A DNA stretch of 64,000 nt from Rhynchopus euleeides (taxonomy: Eukaryota; Euglenozoa; Diplonemea; Diplonemida; Diplonemidae), in assembly GCA_963210315.1 (NCBI GenBank), contig OY723258.1:558001-622000 (forward strand), in the 5' to 3' direction. Position numbers and translations under genes: made by a program. Positions 42,370 to 52,359 of this stretch are shown in pieces. The notes below the pieces were generated by a model. The model ran no database searches. It saw only the letters and a list, made by a program, of their open reading frames with translations, and was not told where the DNA came from. Each line of letters starts with the position of its first letter. Within the stretch, counting starts at the first letter, position 1.

Positions 42370-45165
42370 TTATTTTGCACTATCGGGGTGACAAGACAAC
42401 ATGCACATACTGGAGGTCCCAAACGGCAGCAGCAAGGGCTGCACTCTCCCGGGGCTGTCCTGTGTCGACGGGGGCAGCAGGGGCGACCTCCTCATGGGCT
42501 CTGTGCTGTTGCGCAGCAAGGCCATCTGCCGTATCTCATGCTGCGACCCGGTCTGCGACCCGCCGTCCGACCGCACCCCGTCTTGCAGCGACTGGATGGA
42601 GCGCACACAGGAGGACTCCGGCGAGGTCGGGTTGTGGTCGTCCCCCTCGGGCATGCGGTAGCGGTCGGGCGGGGGGTTGAGAACAGGCATGTCGGACAGC
42701 TTCCGGTGCATGTCCCCCCGCGAGGTCTCCTCCTTCTCCACGACAAGCCCCAGCGTGTTCAGCAGCGCCTGCATCATCGTCTCGATGCGGTGCAGCGAAT
42801 GCGTCATCTCCGTCTGCTTGTCCTCCACACGCGATATCCTCCCCGCCAGCTCCTGCATGGGCCGCGCCCCGCTCCCCCGCACGCCAGGCGGCGGGTGCAG
42901 GGTGATATCCGGCACCTTCGTGCGCCGCCGCGTCCCACCCCTCACGGGGCTGTTCTCTTCGCTGTTGAAGCTGCTCTCGCTCTCCCCCCTGGCAAGGCGG
43001 GCCAGCGTCCCACGAGGCGTGCTGTTCCCGCCCTGCTCCGACGACAGGTCCAGGGCGAAGGGCGTGGTGCTGAAGGGCTGTGTGGAGCTCGTACCTTCGC
43101 CGTCACGCTCCGACCCCTCGCGGCGGGAAGACCGCGGAGCTTCATCGATCACCGTCGGTGGGAGCATCGTGAGGCAGACAGAGCCTGTCCCGTGGAAGGT
43201 GTCGTCGACAAGCTGCAGGGTCTGCTCGTCGTCAACCTGTTCGTCGTCGATTGAGACGAGGTGCATGCCTTGGACAATCCCTGCGCGGTGGGCGGCCCCG
43301 TGTTCATCCACTGAGGCAACAATATAACTGCTCATGTATTCCTCCCACTCAATCCCGATGATGTCCCCAGAGTGTGCCATCTCCAGCTTGTACTCTGTCC
43401 CCGCGTTGTTCAGCTTGATCTGCCTTTTGAGCATCTCCTGTGCAACCGCCTCCTTCATCCCGGGGTGTTTGCGGATCAGCACGAAGAAGTCGCCCTTGTC
43501 GAGGCGGAACATCTTGCAGTAGGTCAGGGTTGTGATGGAGGCGGTCCGCTTGCTGTCTGTGAGCAGCGCGATCTCCCCGAAGAAGCCACCCGGCTTGATC
43601 ACACCCCACGGGTCGCCGACGGGAGAGGTCACCTCGGCAAAGCCGTGCCCGAGGAAGAACATCGCCTTGCCATCGTCGCCTGCCTTCACGATACACTCCT
43701 CTGGCTCGTAGATCAGCGCCTTGAGGGCGTTGGCAAGCCCCACACGGCATTCGATGGGCTGCTCTTTGAACATCGGGACGAGGCAGATGAACTTCATCCT
43801 GACGAAGAGACTCACGCGGTTGCGCATGACTGAGGGAAGGCTTTGGAGCACCTTCTCAAACCCACCGCTGACATCGGAGTGAAGCTGGTGGTATTGGAAC
43901 GCGAGCACCTCGCAGGCCAGCTCCTTCGGGATGTTGAACTTCTTCAGCACGCTGAGGGTCTCCTTCATGGTGTCCGTCCTCTCAGACTCCACGTCGCCCT
44001 TCTGCATCCTGGACGAGATCTTCGAGATGACAACACCGTGCACAATCACGCCTGTGATGAACAGGAGGCAGGCAAACAGCTTCTTCCCAGGCGAATCCAC
44101 CGGGACATCACCATACCCGACTGTGGTGACGGTGTACAGCGTCCAGTAGAGCCCTGTGATGTAGGAGTATGTATCATCCGTCGTGCCCTGGACGCCGTTT
44201 TTATTGAGGATCACCCAGAGGACCGTGATCATGTTGATGGCGAGCGCGCAATAGAAGAGGAGACGGATCATGGGGACCACTGTGTACTGATACTTCACGC
44301 TGAAGGGGCTCAGCTTCACAGGGGTCATCACCTTGAAGAGCTTCGGGACAATCAGGAACTTTGGGAGCTTGCAGAGAGACAGGGCGGCGACATAAACCCA
44401 CCCGTGGATGACATTCTCCCCAACGGTGTAGAGGATGATGAGGTCGACCGGCATCGCGGGGAGGAAGTCACGCCAGAACTCGGTGCGGATGTAGTTCTGC
44501 CTGATCTTAGACATGTCCTCAATCAGCATCCCCGTCACAGGCTCGAAGTAGCAGGTGTGCATTCTCACGAAAAGGTCAATCAGGAAGACGACTGTGCAGA
44601 TCACATCCAACGCAAAGTGCCCCCACTCCCCTGCAACCAGATCGTCCCTCTCCATTGCATACTGGCAGGGGATGAACACGCCGTAATACGTCAGGCAGAG
44701 CAGGATTGTAGTATCCCAATACCATATGCCGATGTCGTCGGGTTGGAAGGCGACTGACTTCAGGGCACCGTTCAGCCTTTCGATTGTCTGCTCGGATTTG
44801 GCAAGAACCCCTCCCGCGAGGGATGTGCTGGCGGGCTTCCCTGCTGACATGGAGGAGCGGTCCTCATTTTTTTCGCGCATCAGGCGAATGGCTTTGATGA
44901 CATGCGGGTTCGACGTGGGGGTGGGGTTGGAGAAAGAGGGGGAGGACGGCTGGGACCCCCCGCCCCGGTCGTCCGCCAGGTAGAGGTTTGCGCTGCTCCT
45001 GCGCGTCCTCCTCGTGAAAAGCCCGACATCGCTCGCGTTTTCCGAGATGTGGTCGACGTCAATACCCATACCCCGCGACCCAATGGAGATGGCACTGGCA
45101 CCCCGTGTCAACCGCGGTCTCTCCAGATCCGCAGCGCTCGGCGAAACCCCTACAGATTCCGGCAT
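42370..45165 (-). CDS. Cyclic-nucleotide-gated potassium channel with C-terminal PDZ-like domain
   Basis: A single exon encodes about 931 residues from the first in-frame ATG (45165). The frame stays open to 45357 without another Met, next to a C-rich acceptor-like CCCCAG, so an upstream exon or trans-splice site is possible. A Ser-rich cytosolic N-terminus precedes six membrane helices with a CNG/HCN/EAG-type S1 (WDTTILLCLTYYGVFIPCQY). The pore has the potassium filter in TVTTVGYGDVP. A C-linker leads to a cyclic-nucleotide-binding domain with a canonical phosphate-binding cassette (GFFGEIALL and RTASI: Glu and Arg present). Then comes a PDZ-like module (HRAGIVQGMHLVSIDDEQV) and a disordered tail. 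S4 carries only lysines (CKLPKFLIVPKLFK). The likely role is a potassium channel gated or modulated by cAMP/cGMP in the plasma or ciliary membrane. Confidence 0.93.
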   Translation of the reverse strand: MPESVGVSPSAADLERPRLTRGASAISIGSRGMGIDVDHISENASDVGLFTRRTRRSSANLYLADDRGGGSQPSSPSFSNPTPTSNPHVIKAIRLMREKNEDRSSMSAGKPASTSLAGGVLAKSEQTIERLNGALKSVAFQPDDIGIWYWDTTILLCLTYYGVFIPCQYAMERDDLVAGEWGHFALDVICTVVFLIDLFVRMHTCYFEPVTGMLIEDMSKIRQNYIRTEFWRDFLPAMPVDLIILYTVGENVIHGWVYVAALSLCKLPKFLIVPKLFKVMTPVKLSPFSVKYQYTVVPMIRLLFYCALAINMITVLWVILNKNGVQGTTDDTYSYITGLYWTLYTVTTVGYGDVPVDSPGKKLFACLLFITGVIVHGVVISKISSRMQKGDVESERTDTMKETLSVLKKFNIPKELACEVLAFQYHQLHSDVSGGFEKVLQSLPSVMRNRVSLFVRMKFICLVPMFKEQPIECRVGLANALKALIYEPEECIVKAGDDGKAMFFLGHGFAEVTSPVGDPWGVIKPGGFFGEIALLTDSKRTASITTLTYCKMFRLDKGDFFVLIRKHPGMKEAVAQEMLKRQIKLNNAGTEYKLEMAHSGDIIGIEWEEYMSSYIVASVDEHGAAHRAGIVQGMHLVSIDDEQVDDEQTLQLVDDTFHGTGSVCLTMLPPTVIDEAPRSSRREGSERDGEGTSSTQPFSTTPFALDLSSEQGGNSTPRGTLARLARGESESSFNSEENSPVRGGTRRRTKVPDITLHPPPGVRGSGARPMQELAGRISRVEDKQTEMTHSLHRIETMMQALLNTLGLVVEKEETSRGDMHRKLSDMPVLNPPPDRYRMPEGDDHNPTSPESSCVRSIQSLQDGVRSDGGSQTGSQHEIRQMALLRNSTEPMRRSPLLPPSTQDSPGRVQPLLLPFGTSSMCMLSCHPDSAK

Positions 45166-46295
45166 CTCTGACACAGGCGTCTCAATCGAAAGCGTCACCG
45201 ACACAGGTGAGAAGGACGATTCGGTCGAGGTGCCCTTCCCACCCTGTGTCCGGTTTCCCCTGCCCAACACCTTCGCACCCTGCCGCACCGCCCCCTCACT
45301 GGGGCTGGGGGGTGGGGGTGGGCGGCGGGGTTTAGCAGGATCGGGTCGGGTCGAACTTCAAGGGGGAACGGGAAAGGGGAAGGGGGGCGGGGGGGGGGGG
45401 GGTATGTGGTGCTGTGAAGCGCCCGGTTTGAGAGTGGGGGGGGGAGAGGGGGAGTGGGGGAGTGGGGGAGTGGGGGAGGGGGTGTATGAAGAACAGCACG
45501 CCCCTCCCCTCCCCCTCCCCCCCCACCCCCCCGCAGGTGGGGGTGGTGTGTGAGGTGGAAGAACAGGCAGGGCAGGGGTGGGTGTTTTGGGATTCCCTTT
45601 GTGTGTTGGGGTGCTTTTGTAGATCGTCCCCTGGTGGCGGGTGGTGGGTGTTGGGTTGGATTGGGATGGAGGGTGTGGATGTGTGGCGCCAAAGCCGTTT
45701 TTCAAACTTTGCGGTGAGATATACCCCGCTGTGGGAAGGCTGATCGATAACGGCTGCTTCTTTTTCGGCACACAATACAGCTGGGAACGCCGTTCAAAGC
45801 AAGCCAAACCAAACAGCACACCACACACAGCTTGACGGCCGACACAACATAGACACATTGCGCAGGTGCCAAGCCAGTTGGGTGATCGGGGGGTGGGTGG
45901 GTGGGTTTTGATCGTCAAGAGTGAATGGAAAAGTAAGTCTCCCAGCACCTTCTTGCAATGTTAATCCTTTTTGTAGTCACTACACCAGGTATGCTGGCAG
46001 ATCAATGCACGACGGGAGGGGGTGGGGGGTAGGGGCCGGCTTGAGGTCCCAAAAAAAAACACGTCAACAATGGGCACATGAGCCACAGGGCAGTGGCCGA
46101 TCTGTGTTCCAATTCCACGAGATATTCTTGCTGTGGCAATTCGGCAATTTCGGCGTAGTTCAGCGCTTTCCCAAGACAATAGCAGTATAGGAGAAATGCG
46201 CCAAACACACCGCTTCGGCACGAAGGCACAAGAGAATATTCGATAAAAACAGAGAAGCGCCGGTAGGAAAGGGCTATAGTGGGGTGACCCGTTCG
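45166..46295. other. Intergenic / 5' region of the channel gene
   Basis: On the minus strand this is strongly pyrimidine-rich with repeated CTCCCCCACTCCCCC (about 45440-45480). It may hold an upstream exon or a splice-acceptor tract for the channel. The third full copy of the 85-bp repeat is at 45911-46018. Confidence 0.55.
45911..46018 (+). repeat. 85-bp dispersed repeat, copy 3
   Basis: It starts ATCGTCAAGAGTGAATGGAA and includes GCAATGTTAATCCTTTTTGT and the tail GGCAGATCAATGCACGACGG, matching copy 1 beyond the 85-bp core. Confidence 0.8.
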
Positions 46296-49200
46296 TCACA
46301 ACGATTCGTGTGCTAGAATGGGCACATCTTGCAGCTCTGTGCTGGGGCTGTCCAGGACACGCGCCTTCGCACTGCTGCACGAGGCGCACAGCCCACGTGC
46401 CTTGCGCGTCAGCAGCCAGCGCACCCAAAGAGGCAACAGCTCCACACCAAAGCAGATGCTGGCAGGGACAAGGAAGCACACGAACAGCCAACCTGCCTGG
46501 TCGGTGTCCTTCACGAACGTGGTTTGCAGGGTGATTACGGTTGCGGAGAGGGCGGTGTACAGCACCGCCGCGACACCTACCATGCACAGTGCAGCAACAA
46601 CATTCGGTAGGTCACGCACAGGCACCCCATCCGCAAGCAGCACAAGCGTGAGTGCACCTTGGGCAGGGCCATCTTGCGCCTGTGCCACTGCCTTCGGTGT
46701 GCTGCACCAGCCTGCCTGCTTCAGCGCCCTGCACGTCACGTCAGGGCTCACAAAGGAACGGTTGTCGCGACGCACGAATAATCCACGAATAAACCGCGGG
46801 TGATCGAAATCAGCCCTCTCTGCAAACCCGTACAGGCACCGCATCAGCTTGAAGTAGCACTGATCACTCATGCGCGCCTTCTTCACTTCGTCCAACACAC
46901 CAGGCCTGTCCAGCACGCCCGACAGGCAGACTAGGCCCCATCCGGCATTGCCCTCGCTGCGCAGGAGAACTTGCACAAGGGCGGCTGCCGAGTGCGGCTC
47001 TGTTCTCAGCAGGGCGTGCCGCAGCACGGCACACCGCCTGGCGGTGGGCAATGTGTACTGTGGCAAGAGCTGCTCCAGCAGGCTGGCATCTGGCTCCCTG
47101 CCGAGTGCCAGGCAGGCCTCCTGCGCGTCACCTTTCCGCAACGCGCGCAGCAGCATAGCCTTGGCAGCGGCAGGGTTGCGGGGGTCGGGTGCGCCCAGAG
47201 CAGAAGTGCGCACGCACACCTGCACAGCGGCGCCCGCCTCCAGCCCCACCCCACACAGCGGTGTGTCGTTGCTGCGTGGCAGGGAGGCCCCGTCAAGGGC
47301 AAGCCGCACACCCGTCTGCGTGCCTTGCAGCTGCAGGGCGTGTACTGCACGGAGGCGCAGCGTGCCCAGCATGGCATCGGCGGGCACGAACACCGGCAGC
47401 ACCTCCCCGCCAGGCAGGCACAGGTCGAGCGGCATGCCATCCGGTGCGTCCCGCAGGGCTGCGGGTGTCTGTGCCTCGAGGGCGGCTGCGACGGTGTCCC
47501 ACATGGCTGTGGTGCAGCGGTGCTCGGGGGCGGCAGGCGTTGGCAGCGCCACCTCAACACGCTGCCCCTCCTGCACGTGCAGGTCGCCGAGGCGCGTGTC
47601 GTTGTCGCCCTGCAGCCCCAGCACCACCGCGCTGGTGCCTGCCGCGTGCATGGCGCGCATGCGCAGCACACCCAGCGTCGTCCCGTCCGTCACCCGCACG
47701 TGCAACGGCACAGCCACGCGCAGCCGCAGCTGCGTGTAGTGCGCAGGCACCGCCTCCTCCGGGTTGATGTGCAGGGCATGCGACAGCGCTGCCAGCGACC
47801 TGTCCACCCCACCCTTCGTCACCAGCAGGCGGCCTGAGATGCCACACTCACTCAGACGCTTCGACGGCGGCACGTCGCTGGGAAGCTGCCCGCCGTCAGG
47901 GTCGAGCGCAGCAGGGCCGTCCAGCACAAGCATAGCACGCAGGTGCAGCATCTCGACCGTGGCGTCCCCTGGCAGCCACACCTTCAGCACCTGCCCCTGC
48001 GGGTGGTGCAGCACCAGGTCCACGCCGCAGCGCTCTCCGGACTCGGCGTCCTGCAGGTGTTGCGGGCTGTAGGCGCGCAGCAGCTGCAGCATCTGGGCAC
48101 ACAGGAGACAGACCGCAGCATCCTCGGTGCCGGCTCCGGCCCCGCCACCCCCGCACAGCACCTCCACCGTGCTGCCCGTCTTCAGCCCCAGGTCGCCCAG
48201 CGTGGCGCTGCTCTCGCCCTCCACAGACAGGTCCGCCTGCGCAACCCCCGCCTCGACACAGGCCCGCAGCCGCAGCGTCGCGAGCGTCGTGTTCGACGGT
48301 ACGGCCACCCCGCGCTCCTGCGGCACCGCCAGCACGATGCGGTAGCTGCCGACACAGTCTGCGTCGCGCAGCGCCTCCGGCAGCTCCGCCGCAGCACCCT
48401 CCTCTGGCCACTCGGGGCAGCTGCCGTAGCCGCTCGAGTCGTCAGACCCCGCGTCGTCCCACGCACGCTGCAGATTTGCCGATACAGCAGATTCCGCGGG
48501 ACGCAGAATTCCGCTCATTTCACACGAGGGCCGATGCAGCGACAGCAGCATGAGCACGGGCAGAGAAGCAGGGAAGACAACTCTGACAGCATCAACAAAC
48601 CAGCCAGTCGAGGTCAGAATGAAGAAGTCTCCGTGATACAGGGGGAACAGCACAGTCCAGAGCGTGAACTGAATCAGCACAGCTGCGAGAGACATCTGAA
48701 TAATCTGGTAGTCATTGGTGTCTAAGTAACTGGCCACTGGCAACGATATGCCCGCATGGATCACTCCTGTCATCGCAAGAACTATGAGGACTAAGGGGGT
48801 GCACTCATACGCATACCCAAGCGAATCCACTATAAAGAACACGAACTGGCACATCAGGAATCCCGGGATCCCTATGACACAGCCACCCTTCACGAGGAGG
48901 CACAGCTGTGCACCGTGCATCGCAAGCTCGAAGCGCACCGCAAGCCACACCGCCGAGGGGACATTGCGCGCCACCACCCAGAGGGAGCCGCGACACCCTT
49001 CCTTCGGCAGGTGGGGGAAGCCTGCAGAGAAGAGCGCCACAAGCAGCAGCGTGCAGCACAGCCCCACGGTGACCTGCACACCGCACAGCACACGCCACCA
49101 CAGCCGCTTGTCAGGCCACGCCCCGAACGCAGCTGCCACCATGACGGGGCGCACTGCTGCCACTACGGGGTACACAAACCTCGTGGTGGCACGCATCACT

Positions 49201-49520
49201 GACAGGGAGGACGCCACACCACCGATGTCGACCGCTGGGCACGTGCCGTTGCTGCTGGCCCCTTCGGACCATGTGCACCGCAGTGTCAGGTTGCCGTCAT
49301 CGTCCTCGTCGTACCATGGCTCCGGCTGGCGTGCAGGGTCCCAGATGCCGACTGTTTCGGCATCCGGGTGCCGCACTGTGTAGTAGGGGGCGTCCCTGTT
49401 GAAGTAGTACACAATCAGGGCAGGGCATGCGACGGACAGCAGCAGCACAAGCGTGGGAAGCCCCCCTTCGAGCGTCCTGTGTGCAATGCCGCGCATCGTG
49501 TCCCTGTCTGGAAAAGGCAT
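46296..49520 (-). CDS. Multipass membrane protein with four tandem ubiquitin-like modules, unrecognised family
   Basis: A single exon encodes 1074 residues from ATG 49520 (MPFPDRDTMRG). Residues 1-335 contain about eight hydrophobic segments. The first (LPTLVLLLSVACPALIVYYF) is followed by a Cys-containing loop, and the rest resemble a 7-TM block. Residues ~385-765 hold four beta-grasp-like repeats; each has a strand pair, then a helix written TTLATLRLRACVEAG, TVEMLHLRAMLVLDG, TTLGVLRMRAMHAAG or AMLGTLRLRAVHALQ, and an L.DLGL/LSECGI/LGDLHV-type turn. Residues ~765-960 are helical. Two more membrane spans (VVAALCMVGVAAVLYTALSA and WLFVCFLVPASICFGVELL) precede a short tail. It may be a receptor or transporter with a cytosolic ubiquitin-like platform. 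I know no family with this order. Confidence 0.9.
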   Translation of the reverse strand: MPFPDRDTMRGIAHRTLEGGLPTLVLLLSVACPALIVYYFNRDAPYYTVRHPDAETVGIWDPARQPEPWYDEDDDGNLTLRCTWSEGASSNGTCPAVDIGGVASSLSVMRATTRFVYPVVAAVRPVMVAAAFGAWPDKRLWWRVLCGVQVTVGLCCTLLLVALFSAGFPHLPKEGCRGSLWVVARNVPSAVWLAVRFELAMHGAQLCLLVKGGCVIGIPGFLMCQFVFFIVDSLGYAYECTPLVLIVLAMTGVIHAGISLPVASYLDTNDYQIIQMSLAAVLIQFTLWTVLFPLYHGDFFILTSTGWFVDAVRVVFPASLPVLMLLSLHRPSCEMSGILRPAESAVSANLQRAWDDAGSDDSSGYGSCPEWPEEGAAAELPEALRDADCVGSYRIVLAVPQERGVAVPSNTTLATLRLRACVEAGVAQADLSVEGESSATLGDLGLKTGSTVEVLCGGGGAGAGTEDAAVCLLCAQMLQLLRAYSPQHLQDAESGERCGVDLVLHHPQGQVLKVWLPGDATVEMLHLRAMLVLDGPAALDPDGGQLPSDVPPSKRLSECGISGRLLVTKGGVDRSLAALSHALHINPEEAVPAHYTQLRLRVAVPLHVRVTDGTTLGVLRMRAMHAAGTSAVVLGLQGDNDTRLGDLHVQEGQRVEVALPTPAAPEHRCTTAMWDTVAAALEAQTPAALRDAPDGMPLDLCLPGGEVLPVFVPADAMLGTLRLRAVHALQLQGTQTGVRLALDGASLPRSNDTPLCGVGLEAGAAVQVCVRTSALGAPDPRNPAAAKAMLLRALRKGDAQEACLALGREPDASLLEQLLPQYTLPTARRCAVLRHALLRTEPHSAAALVQVLLRSEGNAGWGLVCLSGVLDRPGVLDEVKKARMSDQCYFKLMRCLYGFAERADFDHPRFIRGLFVRRDNRSFVSPDVTCRALKQAGWCSTPKAVAQAQDGPAQGALTLVLLADGVPVRDLPNVVAALCMVGVAAVLYTALSATVITLQTTFVKDTDQAGWLFVCFLVPASICFGVELLPLWVRWLLTRKARGLCASCSSAKARVLDSPSTELQDVPILAHESL

Positions 49521-50138
49521 CGCAGATGCAGCCTACGCCCCACCACCCAGCCTGCTTTGATGTGTGTGTGGGGCACATGTGAACACGAGATCGCGAGATA
49601 AAGTATAGCAGCAGAGTCATGGGAAGCACTGCTCCACTTTTACACATTATGTCACAATGGGGGTCTTCGCTCCGGGTCAATCTGGGTCAATTTGGGCTGT
49701 GACATTCATTAGGGAGACCCCCCATATTCCCGATATGGGGGAATATGGGGCCGAACAAACCAAATATGGGGGAAATATGGGGGCCCATATTAGGGGGTTC
49801 CCCATACGGTACAAGTGTCTTAGTGTAGAATGCCTGGGGGGCGGGGGCGGTTGTAGCAGCAACACTGTTCACCGGGTATATTTTTTCCATTATATCCTTC
49901 TCCCACACCTGGGTCAAGATCTACGAGGGAGCAGGAGGGGGGATACACAAAGAGGGAGGGGGGGCAGCTGCAGAGCGTGCCTGTGCGTAAACACAACACC
50001 TTCAGCATTCCCCCCCCCCCTCCCACCACTCCCCCCCGGGGCTGCGAAAACAGCGCGCGGTGGGGTGGGCCTTTTTGAACGATTTGAACGATTTTCTTTT
50101 TCTGTAAATAGGGCACCCCTGGGTGCCAAGCTGCCGAC
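49521..50138. other. Intergenic, palindromic CCCCATATT cluster
   Basis: Between 49700 and 49812 several inverted motifs occur (CCCCCCATATTCCC facing GGGGGAATATGGGG, and CCCATATTAGGGGG). A GAACGATTTGAACGATTTTC motif at about 50076-50097 also has a relative near 18750. No gene seen. Confidence 0.6.
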
Positions 50139-52359
50139 CTATACCTCCTGGCGTGTGATGTTCACCGTGATGCCCTTCCACCGGGGCGAGGTCTCGACCT
50201 GTGCAGTGAGGGTGTATTTGGAAGGGGGCTGGTTGCCTCTGCGCGTCCATCATGCAGATGCATTGTGGGCGAGGTGGGCCATTTGGTGGCCTGGATGTGT
50301 TGCGTGGTTCCCGGACGCACTGCGCATCGTCGTGCAAGCGAAGGACGCCCTCCGGGAACTGCAGCCTCCCAGCGGAGGAGGCACATCGTGACCTGGCATT
50401 GTGTAAGCTTTGTCGTATTGTTGCCGAGCAGTGCGTTTGTGGCTCGAATGAGCCTGAAGAAAAGGCCTTGGCGGCAGCGAGAAGCGACATACCTGTTCCT
50501 TCAGCCCAGTGACGTACCGCACCACCCGCTCTCGCATCTGGCGCTGAAGGTCTTCAGTGTTACGCGCGTGGTCACGCACATCCTGCGCGAGGGCCTTGCG
50601 CTGCTTGAACCCCTCCGCCCTCTCGTGCTCCGTGCGCTCCTCCTTCAGTTGTTGCTGTGGCAGGTGTGGGATGGAGGCATTGGCACTGGCGAGCAGAAGC
50701 AAACCTCCCCTGGTGCCACACCGACAGGCAGAGCAGGTAGCCACACCGATGCAGGACTAAGGCACCCCGCCCGCCCCCGCCCAGTGCCACACCCGCACGC
50801 ACATACTTGAGTCATCAGGTCGTGCTGTCGTGATTCGCGAAGTGCCTCACGCTTCCGGCGGCGTGATTCGACATCACGGTCGTACCTCTGCGGGAATGAA
50901 ACATGACGATGCGTGGCTTGCAAAACCAAAGAAGAGCCACACCCCCACCCCCTCACCCCCCCCTCCCCAGCAAACCATTCGCCCGCTAACTCGACCCGAC
51001 TATAAACCACCACCCCACCCCCTCTCGACTCACCTCCCTCCTTTCGCCGCAACAGCGCAAAACCACACCCGAACACTTATTTGCTCTTCATGCCCCCACC
51101 CCCCCACCACCACCACTCCTGCACACCTCTTCGATGGTGAGCATCTCGCGTTGCGCCTTCTCCTCAGCCTCCCTGCCCTTGCTTTCAAGGGTGGCCTTCA
51201 TCTCGTCTGTGAAGACGGATGCACCGAAGGAGAGGAGTCGCTCCTGCTTCTGATCTCTGATGCGTTTCTCCCGCGCACGCGCCTTGGCTGCGCGGGTCGC
51301 GCGCACCTTCGCCTCCTTGGTGATGCGGGCGTCCTCCTCACGCGTCTTCGCGACAACACGCTGCTTCTCCTCCTTCGCCAGGTTGTCGATGCGGCGCGCA
51401 TCTTCGTAGGCCCGCTGCCGCTTGCGGAGCCGCATCAGCTCATCCTCACGCAAGTCCTCCACATCCTTCTGCATCTGCCGCCTCAGCACCTCATTCTGAG
51501 CCCGCCTGTCCTGATCCCTGCGCCGCTTGGCATCGTCGATCTTCTTCAAATCGTCCAGCATCTGCCGCCGCGCCTCGCGCTTCGACACCAAAACCTCCTC
51601 CCGCAGCTGCGCCTCACGGTCCTCCATGGTGCGCTGCATGCGCTGCTGCACCTCGGCGTACTCCTTGTCAGCCAGGCGCTCCATCTCGGCACGCCTGTTC
51701 CGCAGCAGCACCTGCGTGTCCAGCTCCCCCCTGTGCCGCCTCGCGGACATCACCTCGTCGATGCGCTGCCTGCGGAGCCCGTCGTGATACTTATGGAGGT
51801 CATCCTTCATCCGCTGCGTCCATTCGTCATCCGCCTCCCGGCGCAGCCCCTCCTTCCTGGGATTCCGCACACGCTCAGGCCACAAGCATGACACGTCAGG
51901 GTTCTCACCTCCCTCCAGCTGCACCTGGGGCTGCGGGCGCAGCGGCGCAGCAGGGTCATTCCGAGGTGGCAGCGGCACCAGCACGTCAGGGCTTGCCTGG
52001 ACGGGGCGTGCGGTGTGCGGGCGGAAGCGGCGCTCTGCTGCAGGTTGGGCCGCGGTGGCGGCTGCGGCTGCGCGTGGCGCAGACCTGCCAGGGGGTGGTG
52101 CCGCAGGGAGTGGGGGGTGCCCTGCGTCAGCAGCATCCTGCGCGACGAGCCGGCGGAAGGCGGCGTTGATGGAGCGCAGCTTGACCTCGCCCTCCTGCAG
52201 GTGGGTGTTGAGGGTGTCCATCAAGGCATTCTGGAGGCTCTCGGAGGCGGCCTGCCCGGTCTGCCGCTTGTGGTCGTACAGGAGCTTCGCGGCGAGCTTG
52301 TCGCGGATGGCGCGCCGCACAGCGCGCTTCCGCTCGCTCTCCGCGAAGGCGTGGCTCAT
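50139..52359 (-). CDS. Four-exon Lys/Arg/Glu-rich coiled-coil protein, possibly cytoskeletal/ciliary
   Basis: Exons in transcription order are 52359-51127, 50887-50807, 50654-50493 and 50228-50139, joined by three phase-0 GT-AG introns (donors GTGTGC, GTATGT, GTATGT), giving 521 residues. The start is the ATG at 52359 (MSHAFAESERKRAVRRAIRD). A helical N-terminus (KLAAKLLYDHKRQTGQAASE) and an Ala/Pro-rich linker precede a long charged coiled coil (RRAEMERLADKEYAEVQQRM and onward) that continues through exons 2 and 3. The last exon ends in a non-coiled segment, KYTLTAQVETSPRWKGITVN-ITRQEV. The last acceptor (ACCAG) is the least certain, but it keeps phase and opens a protein-like frame. The composition is typical of axonemal or basal-body proteins; I do not recognise the family. 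Confidence 0.85.

Noticed and set aside
42388-44757. Long plus-strand ORFs (288 and 304 codons) opposite the channel gene
   Set aside because: Antisense shadows of a strongly biased GC-rich coding frame; no protein-like motifs.
46870-47837. Plus-strand ORFs of ~290 codons opposite the ubiquitin-like repeats
   Set aside because: Antisense shadows; low-complexity Arg/Gln composition.
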